Of a DNA stretch of 64,000 bases, positions 48,045-57,542 are shown piece by piece. The stretch lies in NCBI RefSeq assembly GCF_026151205.1, contig NC_087074.1, positions 18,799,240-18,863,239 of the forward strand, written 5' to 3'. Under the pieces are notes generated by a model. The model did not search any database. It was not told where the DNA came from and saw only the letters and a program-made list of their open reading frames with translations. Within the stretch, counting starts at the first letter, position 1. The number at the start of each line of letters is the position of its first letter. The stretch is from Bolinopsis microptera. Lineage: Eukaryota > Ctenophora > Tentaculata > Lobata > Bolinopsidae. A program made the translations under genes and the position numbers.

Positions 48045-51000
48045 ATGAATTCTCTCTCAAATTTTTCAAACTCTCCTACTCTCCCTACTAATGGGTCAGA
48101 GCAGGATCAACAACCTAACATCATCCCTCCAGCTCGACGTGAGAGGAAGGCTCGCACGGAGACTTCCACTCGGCACACGTGGAGCAAGGAGGACAACATA
48201 CAGCTCATGACGCTGTATTACCAGAGCCAACCATCCCGCTCTGGTTACAGGAGAAGACTCCGATCACTGTGGGATGATGCCGGACTCTTCACTTGTACGG
48301 AACAAAGATTGGCAGACCAAGCAAGGTCAATCAGAAATAATAATCTCCTTTCAGACATAGAACTACTGGAGATTCGAGGTACTCTTCCACCTAGCGTAGT
48401 GGAAGAGGCTCCAACAACGACAACTCAAGCTTTACCCACAGTCTCCCAAGCAATCAGGACGTTGAGGGATGCAACTATCCCAACTGTCGCCGCCGAAGAA
48501 CTCACCCCCACCACAACGGTACCTGATTTTGACAAGGAGGCAATCATTGAACGGCTAAAAAGGCTCCTAGAAGACCCTTCAGTGATAGAAACCAAGCCCC
48601 TGAGACATGTGAACAGAAAGAAGCTTATGGAGGAAACATCTCTCATCAACTCATGTATAGCAGAGATTCCAACTTCTTCAATCACTGAAATCAACACCCT
48701 ATTGCTTGCAGGGGCACATTTAGTCAGCGAAAGACTTGGTGAAAAACCTGCAAATAAGAATACAGGGAAACGGAATACTCCACTATGGAAAAGAAGAATC
48801 GAAGATAAGATTACCCAGGTTAGGAAAGACATCTCCTACCTTGAGGAGAAGAAGAAAGGTACTACCCTTAAACAAAAAATACTAGAAGGGCTCAACAGAC
48901 GTCACCCTCTGTTGAAGAAAAAGGGTATACCATGCATCATTGAGGAGCTCAAGCAACGTCTTCGCGCAAAAGCAGCTAAGATAAAGAGATTTAATAAAAG
49001 ATGCGAACGATACCACCAGAACAAGTTGTTTGGAAACAACCAGAGGCAGTTCTACAGAAACCTTCAAACAAACCCTGAAGAACAGGATATCTCCCACCCT
49101 GAGGCTGACAAGGATTCTTGTCTGAAGTTCTGGAAGAGCATATGGGAGCAGCCGGTTGAACACAACAGTGATGCTGAATGGTTACCGGATGTCAGAACAG
49201 CACTAGCCTCAGCAGATGAACAGAGACAGTTTGTTATAACTAACACCCTGGTTGCAGATAGAGTGAAGAAAATGACTAATTGGTCCTCTCCTGGTACAGA
49301 CGGACTGCATGCTTATTGGATAAAGCACTTTAAAGAACTCCACAATAGGATTGCAGATCAACTTATGAATTGCCTAACCAACGCTGATATCCCAGACTGG
49401 ATGACATTGGGACGCACGTACCTGCTCATCAAGGACCACTCGAAAGGACCCATCCCAGGCAATTTCAGACCGATTACTTGCTTATCAGCTATGTGGAAAC
49501 TGTTCACTGGTCTAATCTCAGATTCCATTTACCACCATTTAGACCAGCAAAAGCTCCTCCCCCCTGAGCAGAAAGGGTGCAAGAAGAAGAGTAGAGGATG
49601 TAAAGAACAGTTAATGATAGACAAACTCATCCTGAAGAACTGTAAACGAAGGAAGCGGAACCTGAACATGACGTTTATAGACTACAAGAAGGCGTATGAT
49701 AGCGTCCCACACTCCTGGATTCTATCTTGTTTGACCATGTGTGGCATCTCTTCATGCATCATAGACCTGTTTGAAGCCTCCTTCAAACAATCGTATGTTA
49801 ACCTGATGCTTGGTAAAGTTTCCCTTGGGAGAATTAAAATTAATAGAGGTCTATTCCAAGGAGACTCAGTCTCACCTATCCACTTTATCATTAGTCTTAT
49901 ACCCCTGTCCATTCTTTTGAATAAGCATGACATAGGATACTCTCTGGAGAGAGGAGGTCAACCGAAAGTGTCGCATAGGCTATATATGGACGACCTCAAG
50001 TTGTATGCCGAGAGTGAAGACGAAATGCAGACACTGGTTAATACCACAGCAGAGTTCAGCAGTGACATAAAAATGGAATTTGGGCTAGAGAAATGTGCCG
50101 TGGTGAAGGTGAAGAAGGGAGCAAGAGCCGTTTTTGAAGGCATCTCCCTACCCACAGGTGAACAGATCCATGAGTTGGAGGACGACGGCTATAAGTATCT
50201 CGGAATACTAGAAGCTAATGATATACTACACAAAGAGATGAAAGCACTGGTTACAAAAGAGTATATCAGAAGAGTTAAAAAGGTTTTGAAATCCCAGCTT
50301 CATGGCAGGAATAGTATACAAGCGATTAACACCTGGGCTGTACCTGTGATAAGATATGGAGCTGGAATTCTCTCATGGAATGCTGGGGAGACCAAAGCCT
50401 TAGATGTCAAGACCCGGAAACTGATGAGGATACATGGAGCTCACCACCCCCAAGGAGATGTTGATCGGTTATACGTCAGCCGTCAACTGGGTGGCCGTGG
50501 GCTACATAGTATAGAGGAAGTTGTTAAGAGAGAGGAGAATGCACTCACCACTTATGTGGTGAGAAGTAGAGACCCAGAACTGATTGCTCTGAAGGACTAC
50601 TTTGTCAAAGACAAGATACTCTTGGGTGAAGAGATAGAGAAAGATATTGACCGAACACAACGCGAGGAAATCCGCAAGGAGAAATGGACTGCTAAAGTGA
50701 TGCACGGACAGTTCCCAAGGCAGATGATGGGTACAGCAGACCCGTTAACCTCTTGGAACTGGCTCACCCAACAAGATTTGAAGAAGGAGACAGAAGGATT
50801 GTTGATAGCAGCCCAAGACCAAGCACTTAGGACTAATTACGTGAAGCACAGGATTGACAAAACACCTGGCTCTTCTCCCCTCTGCAGACTCTGCAGAAAT
50901 CATTACGAGACAATAGACCACATACTGAATGGGTGCCCAAAACTTTCACAGACAGAATATAAGTGTCGGCATGACAAAGTAGCTGCCGCATTGCACTGGA

Positions 51001-51452
51001 GTCTGTGCAAGGAATACGGCTTCCCACGCAGTAAAAGGTGGTACGAACACCGGGCAGAGAAGGTGCTGGAGAACGGACAAGTCAAGATATTGTGGGACTT
51101 CCATGTCCAGTCGGACCACGTTATCGAACACTGTAGACCGGATCTCCTCCTGGTAGACAAGGTAACCAACGCAGCAACCATCATTGACGTTGCAGTCCCA
51201 GGAGATACCCGGATCTTGGATAGAGAACAAGAAAAGATTCTGAAATATCAAGACCTGAAAAGAGAAATTAAGAAGAACTGGAATTTACGAAAGGTCACAA
51301 TCGTCCCTGTGGTGATAGGCGCATTAGGAACTATCACCATAAACTTTCGTAAACACCTCGACGCAGTCCACTGCAATCTGAGCATCTCTAATCTCCAGAA
51401 GACAGCTCTGCTTGGATCAGCCAGGATTCTCAGGATGGTCTTAGACATATAA
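48045..51452 (+). CDS. R2/R4-type LINE polyprotein (Myb - RT - zinc finger - REL endonuclease)
   Basis: The uninterrupted frame is open from 47952. The first ATG is 48045, giving 1135 residues. R2-type proteins often lack a normal start, so the N-terminus is uncertain. Domains, numbered from that Met: a Myb-like DNA-binding segment at about 43-106 (TWSKEDNIQLMTLYY, LWDDAGLFTCTEQRLADQAR); then reverse transcriptase with FRPITCLSAMWKLFTG, motif A DYKKAYDSV (about 545), motif B GLFQGDSVSPIHF, motif C YMDD (about 646) and YKYLGI; then a Cys/His segment CRLCRNHYETIDHILNGC (about 946); and last a PD-(D/E)XK restriction-like endonuclease with RPDLLLVD, IDVAVPGD and KYQDLKREIKK (about 1030-1075). It nicks target DNA and copies its own RNA by target-primed reverse transcription. 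All catalytic motifs are present and I see no stop or frameshift, so the copy may be active. Confidence 0.92.
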   Translation: MNSLSNFSNSPTLPTNGSEQDQQPNIIPPARRERKARTETSTRHTWSKEDNIQLMTLYYQSQPSRSGYRRRLRSLWDDAGLFTCTEQRLADQARSIRNNNLLSDIELLEIRGTLPPSVVEEAPTTTTQALPTVSQAIRTLRDATIPTVAAEELTPTTTVPDFDKEAIIERLKRLLEDPSVIETKPLRHVNRKKLMEETSLINSCIAEIPTSSITEINTLLLAGAHLVSERLGEKPANKNTGKRNTPLWKRRIEDKITQVRKDISYLEEKKKGTTLKQKILEGLNRRHPLLKKKGIPCIIEELKQRLRAKAAKIKRFNKRCERYHQNKLFGNNQRQFYRNLQTNPEEQDISHPEADKDSCLKFWKSIWEQPVEHNSDAEWLPDVRTALASADEQRQFVITNTLVADRVKKMTNWSSPGTDGLHAYWIKHFKELHNRIADQLMNCLTNADIPDWMTLGRTYLLIKDHSKGPIPGNFRPITCLSAMWKLFTGLISDSIYHHLDQQKLLPPEQKGCKKKSRGCKEQLMIDKLILKNCKRRKRNLNMTFIDYKKAYDSVPHSWILSCLTMCGISSCIIDLFEASFKQSYVNLMLGKVSLGRIKINRGLFQGDSVSPIHFIISLIPLSILLNKHDIGYSLERGGQPKVSHRLYMDDLKLYAESEDEMQTLVNTTAEFSSDIKMEFGLEKCAVVKVKKGARAVFEGISLPTGEQIHELEDDGYKYLGILEANDILHKEMKALVTKEYIRRVKKVLKSQLHGRNSIQAINTWAVPVIRYGAGILSWNAGETKALDVKTRKLMRIHGAHHPQGDVDRLYVSRQLGGRGLHSIEEVVKREENALTTYVVRSRDPELIALKDYFVKDKILLGEEIEKDIDRTQREEIRKEKWTAKVMHGQFPRQMMGTADPLTSWNWLTQQDLKKETEGLLIAAQDQALRTNYVKHRIDKTPGSSPLCRLCRNHYETIDHILNGCPKLSQTEYKCRHDKVAAALHWSLCKEYGFPRSKRWYEHRAEKVLENGQVKILWDFHVQSDHVIEHCRPDLLLVDKVTNAATIIDVAVPGDTRILDREQEKILKYQDLKREIKKNWNLRKVTIVPVVIGALGTITINFRKHLDAVHCNLSISNLQKTALLGSARILRMVLDI

Positions 51453-51556
51453 TATATTTGAGTGTATAATACACTGTAAATACTCTTTTTTTTTAGTTTA
51501 ATTTTCACTGGGTACTCTAATAAACACTTTTTACCTGGTCCTCTTATTTTTCTTCC

Positions 51557-52090
51557 CTTGCTATGCAAGCCCTGTCTCTTGTTTATACAATTTTTAACTC
51601 GTATATTGGGTAGATTGAGTATTTATTATGGATTTTATATTGTTGTTAGCCCTGCTGATTTGTGTATTAGTAATGATTACCTATCTGATGGACTACGGTA
51701 TATACAGTTGATGGTAGTTTTCTCTTATTTTTCCTCTCTTGCTCTGCAAGCCCTGATTCTTGTATAAACATATTGTTTGATATAATATTGTATATTTTTG
51801 TATTGATTGTGGTATTTTGTGTGCCAGATTCAGCAATGGGTTCTTGCTGAATCACTGTATATTACACTCTGTGACTAGTCCCTTTGATCCATCTCTTGCC
51901 CTGCAAGCCCTGTTTCTTGTCTATACAGCATATAATTATCATGTATCACATTGTAGTATGTAATAAACATTTGTAGTAGTGTAGGATTGTTTGAATTTCT
52001 TTTTGCTATGTTTTATAATATTTATTTGTATAATTTGTGAGTGTTTCTCCCGCTTTTCTTCCCTTGCGCAGCAAGCCCTGTCTCTTGTAA
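51557..52090 (+). repeat. Four spaced hairpin boxes, CTTGC-NNN-GCAAG-CCCTG
   Basis: Boxes lie at 51557, 51738, 51895 and 52063 (spacing 181, 157 and 168). Each is a 5-bp stem CTTGC/GCAAG with a changing 3-nt loop (TAT, TCT, CCT, GCA). Each is followed by CCCTG and then (C/T/A)TCTTGT, and preceded by a T/C-rich run. The sequence between boxes is not conserved, so stem and tail are what is kept. Confidence 0.85.
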
Positions 52091-52154
52091 AAACAACCTT
52101 GAAAGTTTTGTAGATACATATAGTTTCTACACCTTTATCCTCTGGTCCCTAGGG

Positions 52155-52370
52155 TCAGCTGATCCCGGGCCAGAGGAAAACTACCGACTGCCAAGGTCTG
52201 ACGCCTAGGCAGTCGAGACCTCTTATTGAGACCCTTTATAATAATAAGTAGGAATTTATACATCAGCTGATCCCGGGCCAGAGGAAAACTACCGACTGCC
52301 AAGGTCTGACGCCTAGGCAGTCGAGACCTCTTATTGAGACCCTTTATAATAATAAGTAGGAATTTATACA
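52155..52370 (-). repeat. 108-bp tandem duplication in the LINE 3' tail
   Basis: 52155-52262 and 52263-52370 are direct copies that begin TCAGCTGATCCCGGGCCAGA and end in an AATTTATA stretch. I saw no mismatch. They contain the hairpin-forming CTGCC(AAGG...CCTAG)GCAG. This is the 3' end that the element's reverse transcriptase would recognise. Confidence 0.92.
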
Positions 52371-52507
52371 TCGCTTTATATATAGCCATAAAGAACTCAA
52401 AACCCAAAGATTCAGTTCAAACCATCTAAAGCGACTCATGAGTAACATGTACATAAGAACTTATTTTTATGAAGTATGGATTTTATGAGAGAGGTAATAC
52501 ATGATAC

Positions 52508-55444
52508 TTATACAAATACGTTTTCAAAGAGATGAGTTTTTAGTTTCTTTTTAAATAAGACGATATCAGTTAGTGTTCTCAATTGATAAGGAAGCTGATT
52601 CCAAACAGAGGGTCCGCAGTAGCTGAAACTTCTCTCGGTTTTACTATAGTTTGAAATAGGAGGAACATTTAGGAGGAAATAGTCTTCTTCAGTTCTTAGT
52701 ACACGTACAGGTTGACTCTTGATGTCAATACATTTGGTGATATACTCCGGCGCTATGTTGTTGACGCATTTGAACACGGTTAGAGCAATCTTATACTCTA
52801 TTCGTTGTCGTATTGGAAGAAAATGGGCTTTTTTCAGGAATGGAGTGATACTGTCCAATTTTTTGATAGCTTTCCAACCAAACAAGAATCGAACACAGGA
52901 ATTTTGTACCTTCTGGAGTTTCTTTATGAGAAGATCGGGTAAACCGTATAAGAGTCCATTGCAGTAGTCTAGTTTTGAAAAGATCAGGCAGTGAATGAGC
53001 TGTCTTTTTAGATCATAGTTAAGCTTTGAGCCTATAACTCGAAGGTTCCTCAGATGGATGTTGCAGCAACTGATAATTGAATTTATTTGATCTTCAAATG
53101 TTAGGAATTGATCAAAAAGGACACCTAAACTTTTCACTGTGCGGGATGCATCCACAGGGTCAGCTGCATTGTCAAGTTGTATTGAATCGACTGGACATGA
53201 AGAGTAACTGTTCTTGGTCTGTACTACAAGAGCTTCTGTTTTGTTTTGGTTCAGTTTGAGTTTATTTTGGGTCATCCAGGTTTTAATATCTTCAAAACAA
53301 TTTGTTATTCTCTCTTCGATTGTTGACAGATCTCGAAATAGTGGGTTAAACTCAATGTACAGTTGAGTGTCATCTGCGTACATATGGATGTTAAATCCAT
53401 GTCTCTTTGAGATCTGATTGAGCTCCTTTGTGTAAAGTATAAACAGAATTGGACCTAGAATTGAACCTTGCGGGACTCCAATTCTAAGGAAGCATCTCTT
53501 TGATCTTGATTTATCAATAGTTACTGTGAAGGATCTGTTATTAAGGTATGATGTAAACCATTCGAGAACAGTACCTTCAAAACCAAAGTCCTTTTTTAGT
53601 TTTTTTAGGAGCAAGTGATGATTTACAGTATCAAAAGCAGCACTGAGGTCCAAAAGGAGGAGGATAACCTTGCTTTTCATGTCACTGATACAAAGAAGAT
53701 CATTGTAGATGGTAAGGGTTGCAGTTTCGCAGCTATGATTTGACCTATAACCACTTTGATGCTCAGCATGAAGATTGTGATAGTCAAGATGTTTGGTCAT
53801 CTGTTTCTGGACACTCTTTTCAATGAGTTTCGAGAGGAAAGGTAAGTTACTAATCGGTCTATAGTTGTTGAAGCTATTGATATCTCCTTTATCATCTTTG
53901 ATGGCTGGTCTGACAAGAGCACTCTTTAAGACTGACGGAAATTTTCCAGTGACAAGTGAGTCATTGATAATAAATGACACAATTGGTTTAACTTCATTAA
54001 AACACTGCATTAGAAGTTTTAGAGGGATGGGGTCCTCTTCACATTCTTTTTTGTTAAGGTCAGAAAGAATCTTTTTGAGATCATTGTCGCTTATGGTTTC
54101 AAATTGGCTCCAGGCTTCACCTTGAAATGGTTCTGAGTGGTCAAGTAGAATGTCAGCTGCAGTATCATTGTCAATGGCAGAGTAAATCTTTTCCACTTTA
54201 TCATTGAAAAACTCTTTCATCTCCTCACATAGAGTTTCAGCAGGTTTGTTATTAGGCTTCAAGTTTTTAGATATGTCCCGATCCATTAGCTGATTGACTA
54301 TTTTGTAGGTATCTTTTTTATTGTCCTCACAGCTTTGCAGACGATTTTCATAGTATAGCTGTCTAGTGGTGTTTATAACTGCCTCAGCATGCTTAACAGC
54401 TTTTTTATAGTCCAATATTGAATCTGCAGTTTGTAGTCTCCTGTTGTCACGTTCAGCTTTTCTTCGTTTCCTTCTGGCAGTTTGACATTTTGTGTCCACC
54501 CACTTGCTTTGATCAGGATTAATGCTAAAACAGATAAGGGGAGCATGTTTATCAAGAATTCTGCGAAGTTCTTTGTTATAGAGTTCTGTGGCAGAGTTGC
54601 AGTCAATAAACTTGTTGGGGTCATTTATGTCAGATAGCAACAGATCCTCTTTGAAAAGATTCATGTCTATATCTGATATCTTTCTGCCCACCATATCTTC
54701 TTTGTTGCTTCCTTTGTGGTGAGGAAAGGCAATAGAGAAATTTACGAAGTAGTGATCTGATGTTGTTACTGTTTTAGCTACATTTATATCTTTTATGTTC
54801 AACATATCACACGCATTGCTTCTAGTAAGAACAAGGTCTAAGATTCCACCCCCAATGTGTGTTGAACTGGAAATATGCTGGATGAGGCCATAGTTTGATA
54901 TGAGATGGGTAAAATTTATCGTATCAGGATCAGTGAGGTCTTCGACATGGATATTGAAGTCTCCAGCAATGATCAGTCTACCTGGAAGGTGAGTTAGACT
55001 GTCAAGATATTCATCAAATTCCCGTAAAAAGTCTGTCATTTTGGACATTTTAGCCGTACAAGATCGATAGACACAGCAGAAACGAAGAAGGTCATTGGAA
55101 CTTGACTTCAGCACACACTCAACATGTTCGAAGGATTTATGGGTCTTTGTAGGGCGTTTATTGAAGCTAAGATCTTTCTTAAAGGCAATAGCGACACCAC
55201 CTCCTCTACCAGCTCTAGATTGGTGAACAATATTATAACCTAGGTCTTTAATTTCCGCTATTTTTGACGTATCTCCCTTACGTAGCCAAGTTTCTGTCAG
55301 GAAACAGGCATTAATATTGGAGTCAGACAGTTGCTCAAATACTTGTGCAGTTTTATTACATAGTGACCTCGTGTTAAACAGTCCGACATTTAAGAGATTT
55401 GGTTGGGGAGGCGGGTTATCGTTGTGAAGTACTGTACTACTCAC
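52508..55444 (-). CDS. CR1/L2-like LINE ORF2: APE endonuclease and reverse transcriptase
   Basis: About 978 residues with no internal stop. The N-terminal 230 residues are an APE-type endonuclease (GLFNTRSL, FLTETWL, GDFNIHV, TSDHYFV). The reverse transcriptase follows, with NNYRPISNLPFLSKLIEK, motif A AAFDTVNHHLL (about 600), motif B GVPQGSILGPILFILYTKEL and motif C YADD (about 690). The C-terminus has the usual RSFSYCGPSVWNQLP segment. The frame opens at 55465 and has no ATG before about residue 130. The coordinate given is a GTG, so the true start is unknown: either re-initiation, frameshift from ORF1, or damage at the ORF1/ORF2 junction, which carries a partial duplication. It copies LINE RNA at a nicked genomic site. 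Confidence 0.92.
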   Translation of the reverse strand: MSSTVLHNDNPPPQPNLLNVGLFNTRSLCNKTAQVFEQLSDSNINACFLTETWLRKGDTSKIAEIKDLGYNIVHQSRAGRGGGVAIAFKKDLSFNKRPTKTHKSFEHVECVLKSSSNDLLRFCCVYRSCTAKMSKMTDFLREFDEYLDSLTHLPGRLIIAGDFNIHVEDLTDPDTINFTHLISNYGLIQHISSSTHIGGGILDLVLTRSNACDMLNIKDINVAKTVTTSDHYFVNFSIAFPHHKGSNKEDMVGRKISDIDMNLFKEDLLLSDINDPNKFIDCNSATELYNKELRRILDKHAPLICFSINPDQSKWVDTKCQTARRKRRKAERDNRRLQTADSILDYKKAVKHAEAVINTTRQLYYENRLQSCEDNKKDTYKIVNQLMDRDISKNLKPNNKPAETLCEEMKEFFNDKVEKIYSAIDNDTAADILLDHSEPFQGEAWSQFETISDNDLKKILSDLNKKECEEDPIPLKLLMQCFNEVKPIVSFIINDSLVTGKFPSVLKSALVRPAIKDDKGDINSFNNYRPISNLPFLSKLIEKSVQKQMTKHLDYHNLHAEHQSGYRSNHSCETATLTIYNDLLCISDMKSKVILLLLDLSAAFDTVNHHLLLKKLKKDFGFEGTVLEWFTSYLNNRSFTVTIDKSRSKRCFLRIGVPQGSILGPILFILYTKELNQISKRHGFNIHMYADDTQLYIEFNPLFRDLSTIEERITNCFEDIKTWMTQNKLKLNQNKTEALVVQTKNSYSSCPVDSIQLDNAADPVDASRTVKSLGVLFDQFLTFEDQINSIISCCNIHLRNLRVIGSKLNYDLKRQLIHCLIFSKLDYCNGLLYGLPDLLIKKLQKVQNSCVRFLFGWKAIKKLDSITPFLKKAHFLPIRQRIEYKIALTVFKCVNNIAPEYITKCIDIKSQPVRVLRTEEDYFLLNVPPISNYSKTERSFSYCGPSVWNQLPYQLRTLTDIVLFKKKLKTHLFENVFV

Positions 55445-55506
55445 GAAGTACTGTACACGATGTTTTCAACCCACGAGTCCGACATTTAGGTTGAGAAGCG
55501 TAGTCT

Positions 55507-57387
55507 TTACATGTTTTTTGAGTACTCTGTTCTTTGTCGAAGACTCTCTTTCTCCAGCATTATGATGGGACAGTTTTCAGCACCAGAGTGATGGGTGTTA
55601 CAAGATTCTCTGTATGATTCATAAGTGGAGTGTGAGCAGTTGGTGCATCTGTGACTTCTTCTGACCTCTTTGTAGGGACAAGCCCGGGTTATGTGTGATG
55701 CACTACAATACATACAAATAACATCAGTTTCCTGGCACTGAGATGAAATGTGTCCCAGTTTCTGACATCGGAAGCACTGCTTAAGATCAAATCTATCAAC
55801 TACTTTACATCTGGAATTTCCTATGTAAATGGACTGATTGTTTAACAGGAAATGCCTTATATCAGGAGACACTTTAATCCCAACAGTAGTGTAGTCTCTT
55901 CCATAATTGACATACACAACTTTAAATGTTCTATCATGCTTGGTCACCAAATCTTTAACATATTGATTCTTTTGCAGAAGCTTCACTTCCATGAAGGTTT
56001 TAACCTTCTCTCGAAATTCAGGAACTGATAGATTTTCAGAGACAATGTGGGAGATTAAGTTGTTTGGAATATTCGTAACTGTGACTTTCGGGAACATTTT
56101 CTTTGCATCATTAACAGTGATTTTGGACGAAGTTACAGCTAATGAGTTTGCAAGGGCTATTTTCCCGTCCTCTCTATCTTTTTCTGAAGGGAAGGAGATA
56201 ACAATTTTGCCTGTCTTTGGTTTAGGGGTCAAGAAGATCATGGGTATTGTACCAAGGGCTTTGCTAGCTAGCTTTCCTGCTTCTTCAAGATTAATATTAC
56301 TAGCTTCTACATTGAGGACGATAACATGATTATCAGGAGCATTATTATGGATATTGTCAGAGGGAAGTTTTTGCATAGGAGTTTCCTTCTTGGTTAGTTC
56401 TATGTAGTTCTCAGTAGCAGTACTAGTCGGGCTATCTATAGCCGATTCAGGAGACAACGCAACACTGTAGCTCTTTGAAGATGAAAGTGAACTGGTAGAC
56501 TTCATTGGACAAGCACTTAAAGAACTAGATGTTTGCAGGGCTAGGGCTGATGCACTACTAGGGATAGATGATGCACTACTAGGGGTGCTGGATCTTTGTG
56601 TAAGATTTGGTACTTCTGTGAGCAGAGAATCTATGTGTGATTTAAGTTTGATGGAAATAAGTTCTTCTACACTTGACAGTAAACTTACTTTAAAATTGCT
56701 CAAAGTTTCAATCAATGTCTTCTCATCTCCATTGCTGGAAGTTGTATCAGTGGTGATACTAGCCCCACTTTCAGTGCTAGCCACACTTTCAGTGCTAGCC
56801 ACACTCTCAGTGCTAGCCACACTCTTGGTGCTATCCATGCTTGTATTACAAGTTGAGTCCGCAGTTTTAACAGCAGTTTTTGCAAGGAGAGCTTTCTTAC
56901 AGTTAGGACATGTCCAGCCAAAGTCACCATATCTTTGGGAATATGTATTACCGTATTTGTGAATAACTGGCAAAATATTCGTCAGGAAAGTCCGTGCACA
57001 AATAGACGTGGGCATAAGTGTGCCAGCCTTATCCTTACAACATGCGTGGAAAACGTCTTTACAAATCTGACAAGAAATGGACTCATAGGCCATGTTATCA
57101 CTTTTACAGCGACAACACAGCCCTTTGGGATTAAACTTGGGGACTGCTTTTGGGTTAATGGCATTTTTCTTTGGAGGGGCTTTAGAATCTTTAGAAAAAT
57201 CTTTAGAAAAATCTTTAGAAACATCTTTAGAAACATCTTTAGAAACATCTTTAATCTTTAGTATAGGTTTTTTTGATTTAACAGTACCTTTTTCTGAGAG
57301 CTTCTTTCTCTTTTTCTCTGCTTCTTCACTGCTGGGCGTTTGGCCTGCAGCCTTGTCATTTGTCATAGCTTTGAGGCTCGGGATCAT
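55507..57387 (-). CDS. LINE ORF1: PHD-like finger and CCHC knuckles (RNA-binding)
   Basis: 626 residues from an ATG at 57387. A Lys-rich N-terminus contains tandem DVSK/DFSK repeats (about 48-70). A PHD-like Cys/His finger follows (CCRCKSDN, CQICKDVFHACC, WTCPNCKK; about 90-165). Next comes a Ser/Thr-rich linker with VASTES repeats (about 190-215). Near the C-terminus are three gag-like zinc knuckles (CFRCQKLGHISSQC at about 535, CMYCSASHITRAC, CTNCSHS). ORF1 proteins of CR1-group LINEs bind element RNA and form the RNP. PHD-type fingers are known in some CR1/L2 ORF1s. The stop is 63 bp before the ORF2 coordinate. Cytoplasmic then nuclear. Confidence 0.88.
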   Translation of the reverse strand: MIPSLKAMTNDKAAGQTPSSEEAEKKRKKLSEKGTVKSKKPILKIKDVSKDVSKDVSKDFSKDFSKDSKAPPKKNAINPKAVPKFNPKGLCCRCKSDNMAYESISCQICKDVFHACCKDKAGTLMPTSICARTFLTNILPVIHKYGNTYSQRYGDFGWTCPNCKKALLAKTAVKTADSTCNTSMDSTKSVASTESVASTESVASTESGASITTDTTSSNGDEKTLIETLSNFKVSLLSSVEELISIKLKSHIDSLLTEVPNLTQRSSTPSSASSIPSSASALALQTSSSLSACPMKSTSSLSSSKSYSVALSPESAIDSPTSTATENYIELTKKETPMQKLPSDNIHNNAPDNHVIVLNVEASNINLEEAGKLASKALGTIPMIFLTPKPKTGKIVISFPSEKDREDGKIALANSLAVTSSKITVNDAKKMFPKVTVTNIPNNLISHIVSENLSVPEFREKVKTFMEVKLLQKNQYVKDLVTKHDRTFKVVYVNYGRDYTTVGIKVSPDIRHFLLNNQSIYIGNSRCKVVDRFDLKQCFRCQKLGHISSQCQETDVICMYCSASHITRACPYKEVRRSHRCTNCSHSTYESYRESCNTHHSGAENCPIIMLEKESLRQRTEYSKNM

Positions 57388-57420
57388 ACCTCAATAAATG
57401 TAATAGATTTGTAGTGTTGT

Positions 57421-57542
57421 AATTAGTTTAAAACTCTTAAATCTAGTGTAGTGGACATAAGATTACAGTTATAGTTTTAATGCTTGTAATGGTTGTATTG
57501 TTAGAAAGTTTTAAACGCTTTAATATTTTGTAGAGGTGGAGG
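57421..57542 (+). promoter_or_regulatory. Leader of the IRE1-like gene, possibly with a 5' intron
   Basis: TAATATTTTGTAG at 57521-57533 is an acceptor-like sequence just 9 nt before the ATG at 57543. A 5' UTR intron could therefore hold one or both LINEs. Inferred only. Confidence 0.25.

Larger units (their letters stand above)
47085..52110 (+). mobile_element. R2/R4-type (REL-endonuclease) LINE, near full length
   Basis: The element starts at about 47102, directly after a TAA trinucleotide run (47083-47101). It has a structured roughly 0.9-kb 5' leader, one long ORF and a 3' region with four repeated hairpins (51557-52075). It ends before about 52110, where the opposing CR1-like LINE begins; its exact 3' end is not clear. 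The single ORF with an N-terminal Myb-like DNA-binding domain and C-terminal restriction-like endonuclease is the plan of the R2/R4/NeSL group. Of these, R4/Dong elements are known to use TAA repeats as targets. Confidence 0.85.
52150..57420 (-). mobile_element. CR1/L2-like APE-type LINE, two open ORFs
   Basis: A - strand element with ORF1 (57387-55507), ORF2 (55444-52508) and a 3' region ending near 52150. It lies tail to tail with the R2/R4-type LINE. Its 5' end is close to the start codon of the IRE1-like gene (57543, + strand), so it probably sits in that gene's 5' leader or promoter. Both ORFs are uninterrupted, suggesting recent insertion. Confidence 0.88.

Noticed and set aside
57092-57397. 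Open frames antisense to LINE ORF1 (SLEKSLETSLET repeats)
   Set aside because: Shadow of the repeated Asp-Val-Ser-Lys codons in ORF1.
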